64,000 bases of DNA from Kineosporiaceae bacterium (GTDB taxonomy: Bacteria; Actinomycetota; Actinomycetes; Actinomycetales; Kineosporiaceae). Both the position numbers and the translations under genes were made by a program. Positions 1-9,051 of the stretch are shown here, one piece after another (the first letter of the stretch is position 1; each line of letters starts with the position of its first letter). The DNA is taken from positions 248,001 through 312,000 of the forward strand of contig JADJPO010000002.1 in assembly GCA_016713225.1 (NCBI GenBank), read 5' to 3'. The notes under the pieces were generated by a model, which worked only from the letters and a program-made list of their open reading frames with translations, was not told where the DNA came from and did not search any database.

Positions 1-1
1 G

Positions 2-841
2 CTCTGGGACCAGCTCGCCGACGTCGCTCATCCTCCGGTGGGGCTCGCGCCGTGGCTGGCCGGTCGCCGGATCGCCCGTGCCGAGCTCACCCAGCAGGTC
101 GGCTTGTTGCAGCGCACCGCGGTGGGTTTTCCGGCCTCCAGCTGGCCCGCCTTCCTCGACCCGGCGCGGCCCGATGTCGAGATGCTGACCGCCTGGCTGG
201 GCATTCACCGCGACGTCCCACCGGATCTGGGCCGGCTTCTCGACACCACCATCGAGAACTACCTGCGCGACCGGCGATGGTATCTGGCGATGCAGCACCT
301 GTTCGAGGTCGTGGCCGGTTGTGCGGCACCCGAACTGCGCCGACGAACCATCCACCTGATCGATCAGGGCGCCATGTTCCGCACCCTGCGCAGTGCGGCG
401 CTGCGGGAGTCCGATCGGGCCTCCAACAAGGCCCTGCAGGAGCTGAACACCATTCCGGCTGTCGTCCTGCAGGTGTACTACGACCAGGTCGCCCAGCTCG
501 TGGTGGTGTGTCGTGACCACGAGGCCGCCTCGGCCCTGCTCGACCGGTACGGCGATGACCTCGGCGAGAGCATCGCCTACTTGCTGAAGATCGAGCTCGA
601 ACAGAGCATGCCGCGCGGGCTGTACCTGGGAGTGCGGTTGTTGGAGCACTCCTGGGCCGGGTCGGTGAACACCGCGGTGCAGAAGGTGCTCGTCGACTGG
701 TGCAAGCGCTACAAGGACACCCGGGAACTCGAGGCCGCCCGCCAACGACTCTCGGCCGGCCGGGACGAAGCCCTGGAACAGCTGCTGCGCTCCTCGACCG
801 GGATCGGTGGGTGGTTCAGACGAGGAACAGGTCGCACGTAG
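2..841 (+). CDS. C-terminal part of an unidentified protein (5' truncated by window edge)
   Basis: The reading frame is open from the first bases of the window, so the gene starts upstream; the GTG at 38 is only the first start codon visible. The 279 visible residues are mostly helical and charged, with no membrane segment, signal peptide or motif I recognise. The next gene, a GTPase, begins 31 bases after the stop. In actinobacteria this type of GTPase is often preceded by a large GTPase-associated protein, so this may be the C-terminal end of one. That is inference from position, not from a motif. Confidence 0.7.
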   Translation, partial: LWDQLADVAHPPVGLAPWLAGRRIARAELTQQVGLLQRTAVGFPASSWPAFLDPARPDVEMLTAWLGIHRDVPPDLGRLLDTTIENYLRDRRWYLAMQHLFEVVAGCAAPELRRRTIHLIDQGAMFRTLRSAALRESDRASNKALQELNTIPAVVLQVYYDQVAQLVVVCRDHEAASALLDRYGDDLGESIAYLLKIELEQSMPRGLYLGVRLLEHSWAGSVNTAVQKVLVDWCKRYKDTRELEAARQRLSAGRDEALEQLLRSSTGIGGWFRRGTGRT

Positions 842-872
842 CACTGATCGTCGGTGCAGGGGTGGAGGGGTA

Positions 873-2552
873 ATGCAATTCGTCTTCGGCGCCCTCGCGG
901 TCATGGCCGTCGTGATGCTGATCTTCTACGCGTTGTGGATTGCGCTGGTGCTGTTCTTCCGGCTGCTGTCCTACCTGATCTTCTACTACGCCGTGGTCCT
1001 GGCCGTGGGCGCCCTCGTCGGCGCCCTGGTGGGCCTGTGGGTGCCCTGGACGGTGCTGGCGGGGCGGGCGCACACCGTCCCCCGGCTGCTGACCCCTGAC
1101 GACGTCATCGCCGGTACCGCGCTGCGCGGCCGACCGAGGGGGCCGGCCAAGCACTTCGGCTGGGACCACGCCTGGCCCAGTTACCTTCCCTACCAAGCCG
1201 AATACGATGCCCGGGCGGTGGCGGCCGAGACCCGATTGTGGCTCCACCGAGCCTGGGGACTGGTCTCGGGCACGCGTCCGATGCACTGGGCCACCCTGGT
1301 CAGCGCGGTGCGGGGGCGAGACATCGCCCTGGCCGCGCCGGCAGCCCCGACCGCGGCGCGATACCTGTTCCTGGCGGTGCCCTTCGCCGGCTTCAGCATC
1401 GGCCTGGTCGCGTCGGTGGCGGTGTGGTTCCTGCTCATGGGGGCCGTCGGTGCCCTGCTCTCGCTCGGTCGTGCGCTCATGTTGTGGGTGCACCGGCTGC
1501 GTGACCGGGTGAGCTTGCGCCGTGACCGCGCCTCGATGATCTGCGTCGAGTGCTTCACCGAGTCGAGTGTGCCGAGTTACGCCTGCAGCAACGCCTCGTG
1601 TGGCGTGATCCACCGCGACATGCGCCCCGGCCCGCTCGGTGTGGTCGGCCGTCGATGCGCGTGTGGCGAGTTGCTGCCGACCACCGTGTCCTCCGCCTCG
1701 CGCAGCCTGGCGATCCGGTGCCCCTCGTGCGATGCGGAGCAGTCCGCGGGCGCAGGAACCCGCCAGACGGTGATGTTGCCCATCATCGGGGAGGTCGCCG
1801 CGGGCAAGACCCGGCTGCTGGTCGCGGCGAGTGTGGGTCTGGCGATGCGGTTGACCCGCACGGGCGGGTCGCTGACCCCGCTGAACGATGAGGCGGAGGC
1901 GTTCCTCTCGGACGCCGAGGCGCTCGTCGTCGACCGCCGCAACACCGTCAAGACCCCGGACGCCATCCCTCGGGGGGTCGCGCTGCTGGCGCAGGGGTCC
2001 GGACCTCGCCCGGTGGAGCTGCAGTTGCTCGATGCCGCCGGCGAGCTGTTCCAGAACTGGGACACCACGGCGCGGTTGCGCTATTTCGACAACGCCCGCT
2101 CGATGCTGTTCGTGATGGATCCGCTGGCCATCCCCGCTGTCCAACGGGAGTTCCGCCGCTCCACCCACCAGGGGCAGCTGCTGGTCGCGGAGGGGCGGGC
2201 CGAGGAGGCGTATGCGGCCGTGGTCGACCGCCTGCGCCAGGAAGGGGTGCCCACCGACAAGCGCACGTTGGTCGTGGTGTTACCCAAGGCCGACGTCCTG
2301 ACCCGCCTCGGCGTGGGGCGTGACCTGCGAGATGCGGACTCGGAGGGCATCCGGTCGTGGCTGATCGGGGTCGACCAGGACCTGTTGGTGCGCCGGCTGG
2401 AACGAGACTTCCTCACGGTTCGGTACTTCGTCGTCGATTCGATGAACACCACGGACGTCGACCATCCGCTGCATCCGGTGCAGCCCTTGCTCTGCGCGAT
2501 CGAGCAGGGTGGGGCACAACTGATCCCCGAGCCGAAGGAGGCCGCGTCGTGA
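873..2552 (+). CDS. Membrane-anchored zinc-ribbon TRAFAC-class GTPase-like protein
   Basis: 559 residues. The first ~60 residues form two to three hydrophobic segments, and a further pair lies around residues 165-215. Cysteine pairs (CVEC, CSNASC, CACG, CPSC) at roughly 225-300 form zinc ribbons. The GTPase domain follows: P-loop GEVAAGKTRL near residue 308, DAAGE as the DxxG switch near 387, and PKAD as the base-specificity motif near 470. The layout fits the actinobacterial TRAFAC-clade (double-GTPase type) proteins of predicted conflict systems. I chose ATG 873 because it follows a GGAGGGG stretch and starts at the first membrane helix; an in-frame GTG at 807 would overlap the upstream gene. 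The stop overlaps the next start (GTGA). It probably acts as the membrane-bound switch of this operon. Confidence 0.75.
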   Translation: MQFVFGALAVMAVVMLIFYALWIALVLFFRLLSYLIFYYAVVLAVGALVGALVGLWVPWTVLAGRAHTVPRLLTPDDVIAGTALRGRPRGPAKHFGWDHAWPSYLPYQAEYDARAVAAETRLWLHRAWGLVSGTRPMHWATLVSAVRGRDIALAAPAAPTAARYLFLAVPFAGFSIGLVASVAVWFLLMGAVGALLSLGRALMLWVHRLRDRVSLRRDRASMICVECFTESSVPSYACSNASCGVIHRDMRPGPLGVVGRRCACGELLPTTVSSASRSLAIRCPSCDAEQSAGAGTRQTVMLPIIGEVAAGKTRLLVAASVGLAMRLTRTGGSLTPLNDEAEAFLSDAEALVVDRRNTVKTPDAIPRGVALLAQGSGPRPVELQLLDAAGELFQNWDTTARLRYFDNARSMLFVMDPLAIPAVQREFRRSTHQGQLLVAEGRAEEAYAAVVDRLRQEGVPTDKRTLVVVLPKADVLTRLGVGRDLRDADSEGIRSWLIGVDQDLLVRRLERDFLTVRYFVVDSMNTTDVDHPLHPVQPLLCAIEQGGAQLIPEPKEAAS

Positions 2553-2755
2553 CCAGCCAGATCCCGGTGGCACACCGGGTGTTGCGTCGGTCCTGGAGCG
2601 TGCTTCACCTGGTCACGATCGTCCTGGCGTTCCTGCTGCTGGTGAGCTGGTACGTCACGGACGGCAACGGGTCGAGGCTGGTTCAGGGTTGGTGGGACTG
2701 GTCGTGGTTCCTGCAGTGGAAGGTCTTCCACGTCGTGGACTTCCCGTGGGCATGA
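2549..2755 (+). CDS. Small single-span membrane protein
   Basis: 68 residues starting at a GTG that overlaps the stop of the GTPase gene by four bases, with AAGGAGG seven bases upstream. One strong membrane helix (around LVTIVLAFLLLVSWYV, residues 16-33) is followed by a Trp-rich tail (GWWDWSWFLQW). I recognise no family. Translational coupling to the GTPase and to the zinc-ribbon gene that follows suggests a membrane accessory subunit of the same complex. Confidence 0.6.
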   Translation: MTSQIPVAHRVLRRSWSVLHLVTIVLAFLLLVSWYVTDGNGSRLVQGWWDWSWFLQWKVFHVVDFPWA

Positions 2756-2756
2756 C

Positions 2757-3674
2757 ATGACGCCGACCCAGTGCCCGCGCTGCGAGCGCGCCTGGCCGGC
2801 CGGCAGCAACCGATGCCCGGTCTGCCACTTCCGGCTCCCGGCGACCCGATCAGGACCGGTGGGCGACGGCGGCTATCGCGGTGCGGCTCCATCGCCACCG
2901 GTTCCATCGCCGTCTCCAGCTCCAGTGCCGTCTCCGGTACCTGCTCCGTCACCCGCCCCGCCGTCGCGCCCTCCGGGCGCCACGACTCCGAGGCCGCCCG
3001 CCCCGCCGCCGCGCGGGGACGGGTCCTTTGCTCCTCCGGCTCCGGGCGCCGGCTCGACCGCCGCAGGTGGGCCCGGCGTGCCTGGTGGCGCGTCGGGGCG
3101 GGCTTCGGGGCCTGCCCAGGTCTCGCAGTCCCTGCTGGGCGGAGTCCATGTGATCGGGCGCGTCGTGGAGGTGCAGCCGCCGCGATTCGACACCGTGAAC
3201 CGCGAACTCGAGGGCGCCCTGGGCCGCTTCGGCCTCGGCCTCGCCACGGCCGTGCCGAAAGCCATCATGATCGTCCTGGGTCTGCTCTTCTCCCCCCTGC
3301 GCTGGATCCTGGGGATGGGTATGGGCATGGGTGGCCGATCGGCCGGCATGCCCCCCACCCCGCTCCAGGTTCCCTCCACCCCGTTTCGGGTGCAGTGCGC
3401 CGACGGCACCGTCGTCCACTGCCTGTTGCGGGGCGAGCAGCGAGGCACCGGGATCTACCAGGGCGCCGACGTCGAGGTCCGGGGACGATTCACCAGGGCT
3501 CGCGTGCTGCTGGCCTCGTCGGTCCGTGACATGGCCTCCGGTGCGTCGGTGCGCGGCCATGTCCCCGCGGCGGCGAGATACCCGGTGGCACGAGGCCTGC
3601 TGAAGGTGGCGGCCGGACTGTTCGTTCTGCTGGTCCTGCTGCAGTCGTGCGGCATGATCCGGCTGGGTGGTTGA
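2757..3674 (+). CDS. Zinc-ribbon, proline-rich membrane protein
   Basis: 305 residues. The N terminus carries a zinc ribbon (CPRCERAW...CPVC, residues 5-22). A long Pro/Ala/Ser-rich linker covers ~30-130. A hydrophobic segment near 165-185 is followed by a Gly/Met-rich stretch. A beta-rich domain of ~90 residues could be OB-like, and a C-terminal membrane helix (KVAAGLFVLLVLLQSCGM) ends the protein. The ATG lies one base after the previous stop. The zinc ribbon matches the style of the neighbouring GTPase, which suggests an adaptor in the same membrane complex. The function is inferred from context only. Confidence 0.6.
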   Translation: MTPTQCPRCERAWPAGSNRCPVCHFRLPATRSGPVGDGGYRGAAPSPPVPSPSPAPVPSPVPAPSPAPPSRPPGATTPRPPAPPPRGDGSFAPPAPGAGSTAAGGPGVPGGASGRASGPAQVSQSLLGGVHVIGRVVEVQPPRFDTVNRELEGALGRFGLGLATAVPKAIMIVLGLLFSPLRWILGMGMGMGGRSAGMPPTPLQVPSTPFRVQCADGTVVHCLLRGEQRGTGIYQGADVEVRGRFTRARVLLASSVRDMASGASVRGHVPAAARYPVARGLLKVAAGLFVLLVLLQSCGMIRLGG

Positions 3675-3701
3675 GATCGCTGTGGAGAGAGGAGGTCTCG
3701 T

Positions 3702-4406
3702 GTGAGTACCGAGTTCACGGATCGGGGCGAACCCGACGATCATCGAACGATCGAGGATGCGCGCTCCGCGGAGGAACCGACGAGCGAACACCTCGAACGG
3801 CCGGACGACGGGCTGGAGCGCCTCGACCGCAGCGCCCCGGAATCGACCGGGTTGCGCGAGGTTCCGCTGCGAGAGCTGCACGATCGGCACCCGGGGGAGT
3901 ATCTCGAGCCCATGAGTCGCACGACGCCGGTCGAGCGGTTCCAGGACCCGGAGCGCACGGTTCATCAGATCAACCCCATGCTCGACAGCTCCCCTGCGTA
4001 TCAGGTCAACTGTGCGGACTGCTCTCGAGCGGTGGAACGAACCTGGCGAGGCGACCGCGAGGAGGCCGCCGGACGCTCGGAGCTGAGGGGTGAGACCGAT
4101 GGGCGCACCCAGGAATGGGCCGGTGAGTCGTTTCACGCGATGCGCTCGGCGGACGACGTCCGTGATCGGGTGTTGGAGGGCGGTCCGGGATCGAGCGCCA
4201 TCGTGCACACCGATTTCGTCGACCACGACGGCAACCCCGGGGGCCACGCCTACAACGTGGTGAATCACGAAGGGCAGGTGCGCGTCGTGGACGGCCAGCT
4301 CGGCGAGGTCTACGACTGGCACGAGGGCACGGGACACCCCGCCATGGCATCGGTCGATCGGGTTCGTGCCGTCGGCTGGGACGGGAACGGAAGGGCGTTG
4401 TGGTGA
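3702..4406 (+). CDS. Papain-like fold toxin / glutamine deamidase (Tox-PL type)
   Basis: 234 residues. The first ~95 are polar and probably disordered. The C-terminal domain has the signature of the papain-fold toxin 1 (glutamine deamidase) family: VNCADCSRAV with candidate nucleophile Cys104, GGHAYNVVN with His182, and VRVVDGQLG with Asp197 and Gln199. These give a complete Cys-His-Asp triad in the expected spacing. Such domains deamidate or cleave protein targets and occur in polymorphic toxins and intracellular conflict systems. No signal peptide is seen, so it probably acts inside the cell. GTG 3702 follows GAGAGGAGG. The gene downstream overlaps it by four bases, the usual arrangement for an immunity gene. 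Confidence 0.7.
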   Translation: MSTEFTDRGEPDDHRTIEDARSAEEPTSEHLERPDDGLERLDRSAPESTGLREVPLRELHDRHPGEYLEPMSRTTPVERFQDPERTVHQINPMLDSSPAYQVNCADCSRAVERTWRGDREEAAGRSELRGETDGRTQEWAGESFHAMRSADDVRDRVLEGGPGSSAIVHTDFVDHDGNPGGHAYNVVNHEGQVRVVDGQLGEVYDWHEGTGHPAMASVDRVRAVGWDGNGRALW

Positions 4407-4654
4407 GCGAGATGACGGAGGAGGCTGCGCGGATCACCTTGCGCAGCATGGGATCACCGGCAGCCGATCCCGAGTGCTACGTCGGGACGCGCCGTCCGGC
4501 GGGATGGCTGTTCCGGTGGCGTCCGGAGTGTGGCTCGCCCCCGGTGGGCACGGTGGCCTGGGTGGTCGCCGACACCACCGGACGCGCTGGTCCGGTGCGA
4601 CTCGGACGCACGGCCGAGGCACTGCTCGACGAGCTCTCGCGCCCGGCCGGCTGA
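4403..4654 (+). CDS. Small protein, possible immunity partner of the deamidase
   Basis: 83 residues from a GTG overlapping the deamidase stop (GTGA); an in-frame GTG at 4400 is the alternative start. The core GWLFRWRP...VAWVVADTTG...LDEL resembles small Imm35/YrhB-like immunity folds (aromatic strand, then a strand ending in a dipeptide-Gly turn, then a helix), but the match is weak. The position directly after a toxin-like enzyme is the main reason to suspect an immunity role. It could equally be an adaptor of the operon. Confidence 0.45.
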   Translation: MSEMTEEAARITLRSMGSPAADPECYVGTRRPAGWLFRWRPECGSPPVGTVAWVVADTTGRAGPVRLGRTAEALLDELSRPAG

Positions 4655-4664
4655 CGGGACGCCG

Positions 4665-7433
4665 ATGCCCCTCGACCTCGTCGAGCGTTACGGTCTGCCC
4701 GCCCGGCTGGTGCGCGAGGCCCCGTCCGATGCCCTGGTGGCCCTGCGCTACGGCCGGGTGGTGTCCGGTGAGTGTGCCCCGTGGCCGGGGCCGCCGCGGC
4801 GACGCTGGGTGCGGGTGCTCGCCGTCCCGGAGTGGGACGGCGGTACGGAGTCGCCGCTGGCGATGCTGCTCAGCGTGCTCGCCGGTCCCGGCATGCAGCT
4901 GGACGTCGTGCTCCGCCACGACGACGCCTCGGGCATCGGGCTGTACCTCGGCTTCCTCGACCAGGCGACGACGGCCCGTGCCCGCGCCCTGCTGACCCCG
5001 GACCACGATCTCGAGGAGGCCACGCCGCCCGGTGCCGAGGCCTGGCACGCCCTCGGGGTGGTTCACCGGGTGCAGGGCGTGGTGGAGGTGCGCGAGGGCT
5101 CGCCCGCGATCGAACGCCCCGAATCGTTGGTCGATCGCATCCAGGGCATTCCCGGCAGCTGGTGTGTGCACTGGCACCTGACCGGATCCGGGCCCCAACA
5201 GGTGGACGCGCTCACCGAGCGGCTGCTCGCCCTGGCCGACCAGGCGGCCGCGATGATGTCGGTCACCACCACGCTGACAGCGGTCGAGTCGACCACCGTG
5301 GTCAGCCAGGCCTGGACCCGGGTGCAGACCTGGCTCGATGTGCTCTACGCCCACGGCACCCGCGGCCGCACCATCGGTCTGTGGTCGGTCGACACCTGGG
5401 CCGCCGGCCCGGACCCGGCGACGCTGGATCAGGTGATCGCCGCGCTGCGAGCGGCCGTTCCGGGTGAGTCGGGTCGATCGTTCGCCGCGTCGGCCCTGGC
5501 GGCATCAGGCGGCGCCGCGCCGACCTCCTTGCTCACCAGTGCCGACCTAGGCGGCATGCTGGTGCCCCCGCGCCGCGGTGTCCCGGGGCTCGCGGTACGG
5601 GCGGCGCCGCCGGGTGGTCGTCGACCGACGGACTCGTCGCAGCCGATCGAGCTGGGCACCTACTGGGGGGTCGACCTGCCGGCGCAGATCGGCCTGGACG
5701 ACCTCGAGGGTCACGGATTTCTCACCGGCACGACAGGTTCGGGGAAGACGACCTCGCTGCACCGGCTGCTCGCCGCACTCTGGAACGACAACCACGTGCC
5801 GTTCCTGGTGATCGACCCGGTCAAGGACGAGTACTCCGGGGCGGCGTCCCTGTTCCGCGGTGGCGTGCGGGTGGTGACCGGCAACGACCTGCGGATGAAC
5901 CTGCTCGAGCCATGGCCGGGTACCGATGATCGCCGGCACATCGTCCAGGTGGCGCAGGCGTTTCGCGGCGCGTTCACGATGCCGAGTCCGGCTCCGTACG
6001 TGGTCACGCACCTGTTCGACACGGTGGCCATGCAGCCGGGCGGTCCGGCCGGAGCGACGCTGCACGACATCCGGGACGCGCTCGATCCCCTCATCGACTC
6101 CCTGGGCTATGCGGCCGAGGCCCGGACCAACATCCGTGCGGCGTTGATGACCCGGCTGTCGTTGTTGCTCGCACCGGTGCGTGCGCACCGGTTCGGTTGG
6201 CCGAATTCCTCGATGGTGCACGGGCTGTTCGACCAGCCGACGGTGGTGACCTTGGCCGACCTGGTGGACGACGAGGAACGATCGTTCATCGTGCTGCTCC
6301 TGGCGATGGCCACCTGGAATCGTGCCCGGGCCCGAGCCCGCTCCGGCCGGCCGTTGGCCGTGGTGGACCACGTGCTGGTGCTCGAGGAGGCGCACCGGGT
6401 GATCCCCGAGCTTGGGCCGTCCGCTCCGGACAGCGAGAACGGCAGCGCCGCAAGGGTTTCGGCCGAGTTGCTCTCGGCCATGCTGGCCGAGGTCAGAAGT
6501 TACGGCCAGCAGGTCCTGGTGGTGGACCAGAGCCCGTCGAAGGTGTCCTCCGATGTGCTGCGCAACACCAACCTGAAGCTGGTTCACCGCATCGTCCATC
6601 CCGACGATCAGCAGCAGGTGGCCGGCGCCATCGGGTTGCCGCCCGACCGGGCGGGCCTGCTCGGTACCCTGCAGCGAGGTCAGGTGCTGGTCTCGACCAG
6701 ATCAGAGCCCGTGCCCCAGACGGTGCGAGTTCACCCGGCGTCCCCTCGATTTCCCGCGCGGGCGGCCACGGTGGCCTCCGGCGCCAGTACCTGGCCGTGT
6801 TGTACCGCCGAGACCGCGGTCGCGGTCGAGGATCACTTCCGGGCGTGGGCGGCCGCTCCGGAGGCCGCGTCCCACCTGGCCCTGTTCCTGGTGGGGTTGC
6901 GGCTGGGTGAGGGCGACGGGACGGCGTTGCGCGCGAAGGTGTACCGGTCGCTGCTGTCCATCGGGGCCGGGCTGCCGACCGATTGCCTGGCCTGGGCCGG
7001 TCTACGCCGGGTGATCGGGCAGGAGCGCTCGCTGGGCGCCATCGGCAGCCGCAAGCAGTACGACGTCATGCTCGGTGTGGCCTTCCAGGCGTGGCAGGAG
7101 CGCCGGCCCGCCGAACGTGAGGCGGCCACCCTGCCGGGGCTGCGCGGCGGCGTGTGCGATCAATGTGGCCGCAAGTGCCAGGTCCGGGTGCCGGCCGCCG
7201 TCCTCAACCGCGCCGCACCCCGCTACGGACCGGGTGTGCTGCGCACTGCCGGGTGGCGCCGTGATCTGCCCGATGTCGTCGACTGGGGCGTGGCGCAGTT
7301 CGCCGAGTTGCTCCCGTTGCTCGGCGAGCGCGCTGCCAAGACGGTGATGCGATGCCAGCTGGCGCAAGGGGTTCAGCAGGGTGCGCTGCCCCGGTCGGTA
7401 CTCGAGCAGCTGGTCGCCAGGATCTGTCCGTGA
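4665..7433 (+). CDS. HerA/VirB4-like P-loop ATPase (DUF87 type)
   Basis: 922 residues. The ATPase core has Walker A LTGTTGSGKTTSL near residue 353 and a VIDPVKDEYSG strand typical of HerA/FtsK-fold pumps. Walker B is VLVLEEAHRVIPE near 568, and VVDQSPSKVSSDVLRNTNLK supplies the sensor/arginine region. The ~350-residue N-terminal region is unassigned. The C terminus has a CDQCGRKC zinc knuckle near 830. Related enzymes translocate DNA or polypeptides as hexameric rings. I chose ATG 4665 because it lies 10 bases after the upstream stop and opens the conserved-looking sequence; the frame is open further upstream. With the GTPase, Hsp70 and vWA genes it probably forms the motor of a multi-component system. 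Confidence 0.75.
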   Translation: MPLDLVERYGLPARLVREAPSDALVALRYGRVVSGECAPWPGPPRRRWVRVLAVPEWDGGTESPLAMLLSVLAGPGMQLDVVLRHDDASGIGLYLGFLDQATTARARALLTPDHDLEEATPPGAEAWHALGVVHRVQGVVEVREGSPAIERPESLVDRIQGIPGSWCVHWHLTGSGPQQVDALTERLLALADQAAAMMSVTTTLTAVESTTVVSQAWTRVQTWLDVLYAHGTRGRTIGLWSVDTWAAGPDPATLDQVIAALRAAVPGESGRSFAASALAASGGAAPTSLLTSADLGGMLVPPRRGVPGLAVRAAPPGGRRPTDSSQPIELGTYWGVDLPAQIGLDDLEGHGFLTGTTGSGKTTSLHRLLAALWNDNHVPFLVIDPVKDEYSGAASLFRGGVRVVTGNDLRMNLLEPWPGTDDRRHIVQVAQAFRGAFTMPSPAPYVVTHLFDTVAMQPGGPAGATLHDIRDALDPLIDSLGYAAEARTNIRAALMTRLSLLLAPVRAHRFGWPNSSMVHGLFDQPTVVTLADLVDDEERSFIVLLLAMATWNRARARARSGRPLAVVDHVLVLEEAHRVIPELGPSAPDSENGSAARVSAELLSAMLAEVRSYGQQVLVVDQSPSKVSSDVLRNTNLKLVHRIVHPDDQQQVAGAIGLPPDRAGLLGTLQRGQVLVSTRSEPVPQTVRVHPASPRFPARAATVASGASTWPCCTAETAVAVEDHFRAWAAAPEAASHLALFLVGLRLGEGDGTALRAKVYRSLLSIGAGLPTDCLAWAGLRRVIGQERSLGAIGSRKQYDVMLGVAFQAWQERRPAEREAATLPGLRGGVCDQCGRKCQVRVPAAVLNRAAPRYGPGVLRTAGWRRDLPDVVDWGVAQFAELLPLLGERAAKTVMRCQLAQGVQQGALPRSVLEQLVARICP

Positions 7434-7467
7434 CGATGAGGATGCGAACCACGAGGAGTTGGTGGTC

Positions 7468-9051
7468 ATGACCGGTCGAGCGATCGGCATCGATCTCGGC
7501 ACGACGTACTCCGTCGTCGCGGCCCTCGACGAGCGGGGTGAGGCGCAGGCGCTCACCGATGTCGAGGGGAACGTGCTCATCCCGTCGGCGGTGCACTTCG
7601 TCCGCCGGGGCGAGGCGGTGGTCGGTCGGCTCGCGAAGGCCTCGCAGGCCGTGGAGCCGGACCGCGTGGTCACCGCCGTCAAGCGGGACATGGGCACGGA
7701 ACTGACCCGCCGGTTCGACGAGGTCGACCTCACGCCCGAGGGCATCTCCGGTGTGATCCTGCGAGCCTTGGCGGTGACGGCGGCGAATGCGCTGGGGGTC
7801 GCCCCCGAGTCGCTGCGTGCGGTGATCACGGTGCCGGCCTATTTCGGTGTCGCCGAGAAGGAGGCCACCGCTCAGGCTGCGGCGATCGCGGGCCTCGACC
7901 TGATGGAACTGGTGGCCGAGCCGGTGGCTGCGGCGGTGTCCTACGGTGTCGACAGCGGAACGTCCGGGCTCGTCCTGGTCTATGACCTCGGCGGGGGCAC
8001 CTTCGACACCACGGTGTTGGAGGTCGGCGCCGAAGGCCCGCGAGTGCTGGTGACCGATGGGTCGAGTCGCCTGGGTGGTCTCAACTGGGACGATCGGCTG
8101 CAATCGCTGCTCCTGGAGCGCTTCGTTGCCGTGACGCAGGACGAGGATGCCCTCGACGACGACGACTTCCAGCTCGCGGTGGCCGCCGCCGCGGAGGACC
8201 TCAAGAAGCAGCTGAGCGAACGGGAGTCGGCGTCGGTCACCTTGACCCGTGGCCGGGAGAGGTCACGCATCGCCCTCTCCCGCAGCGACTTCGAGGAGCG
8301 GACCGCCGATCTGGTGGCGATGACCCTCGAGGTGGTGCAGCGAGCGCTCTCCCTGGCCGGAACGCGGTGCCGGCTGCCGCTGCGTGAGGTGATCCTGGTC
8401 GGTGGGTCGACCAAGATGCCGATGATCGCGGCGGCGCTGCGGGAGGCGGTGAACGTCCCGGTGGCGCTTCGCGACCCCGACCTGGCGGTCGCGAAGGGTG
8501 CGGCCCTGCACGCAGCGGCGCTCGATCGACGGGCCGGGGTGCCGCCCGAGCAGCCGCTGATCGCGGTGAGTGCCAAGGGCGAACGGGCGCGTTCGCTGCA
8601 GCCGGCGACCGGGGTGGTGCCGCGGGCCATCGGCGTCCTCCTGCGCGACAGCCACGACCCGTCGGGCACCCGCCTGTTCGTCGAGCATCTGGTGACGGCG
8701 AACACCCCGCTGCCGGTCGTCGGTGTCGAGGCGACGTTCGCCACGATCATGAAGAACCAGGACCGGGTGCGGGTCGAGCTCTTCGAGCAGGCCGGCCCGA
8801 TGCCCTCACCCGATCTGGCCAACAATCGGCGCGTGCTGGACGGAGAACTGATCGGCCTGCCGCAACTGCCCGCGGGGTCACCGATCGAGCTGACCCTCGC
8901 CGTGGCCCCCGACGGCCGCATCCGGTGCACGGCACTCGAGCCACGCAGTGGCAAGGTCCTGGTACTCGAGTCCTACATGGAGGGCGTCGTGGACGGCGCG
9001 GCGGCCGCCGCACAGCGTCACCACGTGTCCTCCCTGCGGATCTCCTCATGA
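7468..9051 (+). CDS. Hsp70 family protein with shortened C-terminal region
   Basis: 527 residues. The Hsp70/actin-type nucleotide-binding domain is complete: phosphate-1 motif GIDLGTTYSV at residue ~7, phosphate-2 DLGGGTFDTTV near 173, and adenosine motif LVGGSTKMP near 311. The region after the nucleotide-binding domain is about 150 residues, shorter than DnaK (usually above 600 residues in total), so the substrate-binding lid is reduced. ATG 7468 was chosen because the family begins directly with the first strand. The gene lies 34 bases after the ATPase gene and overlaps the following vWA gene (ATGA). It is an operon-dedicated paralogue, not the housekeeping DnaK. Confidence 0.85.
   Translation: MTGRAIGIDLGTTYSVVAALDERGEAQALTDVEGNVLIPSAVHFVRRGEAVVGRLAKASQAVEPDRVVTAVKRDMGTELTRRFDEVDLTPEGISGVILRALAVTAANALGVAPESLRAVITVPAYFGVAEKEATAQAAAIAGLDLMELVAEPVAAAVSYGVDSGTSGLVLVYDLGGGTFDTTVLEVGAEGPRVLVTDGSSRLGGLNWDDRLQSLLLERFVAVTQDEDALDDDDFQLAVAAAAEDLKKQLSERESASVTLTRGRERSRIALSRSDFEERTADLVAMTLEVVQRALSLAGTRCRLPLREVILVGGSTKMPMIAAALREAVNVPVALRDPDLAVAKGAALHAAALDRRAGVPPEQPLIAVSAKGERARSLQPATGVVPRAIGVLLRDSHDPSGTRLFVEHLVTANTPLPVVGVEATFATIMKNQDRVRVELFEQAGPMPSPDLANNRRVLDGELIGLPQLPAGSPIELTLAVAPDGRIRCTALEPRSGKVLVLESYMEGVVDGAAAAAQRHHVSSLRISS

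Noticed and set aside
816..2168. Long minus-strand frame opposite the GTPase gene
   Set aside because: His/Arg/Gln-rich composition typical of an antisense shadow in high-GC DNA.
7468..9051. Housekeeping dnaK
   Set aside because: No grpE or dnaJ is adjacent, the protein is short after the nucleotide-binding domain, and it sits in the GTPase/vWA operon.
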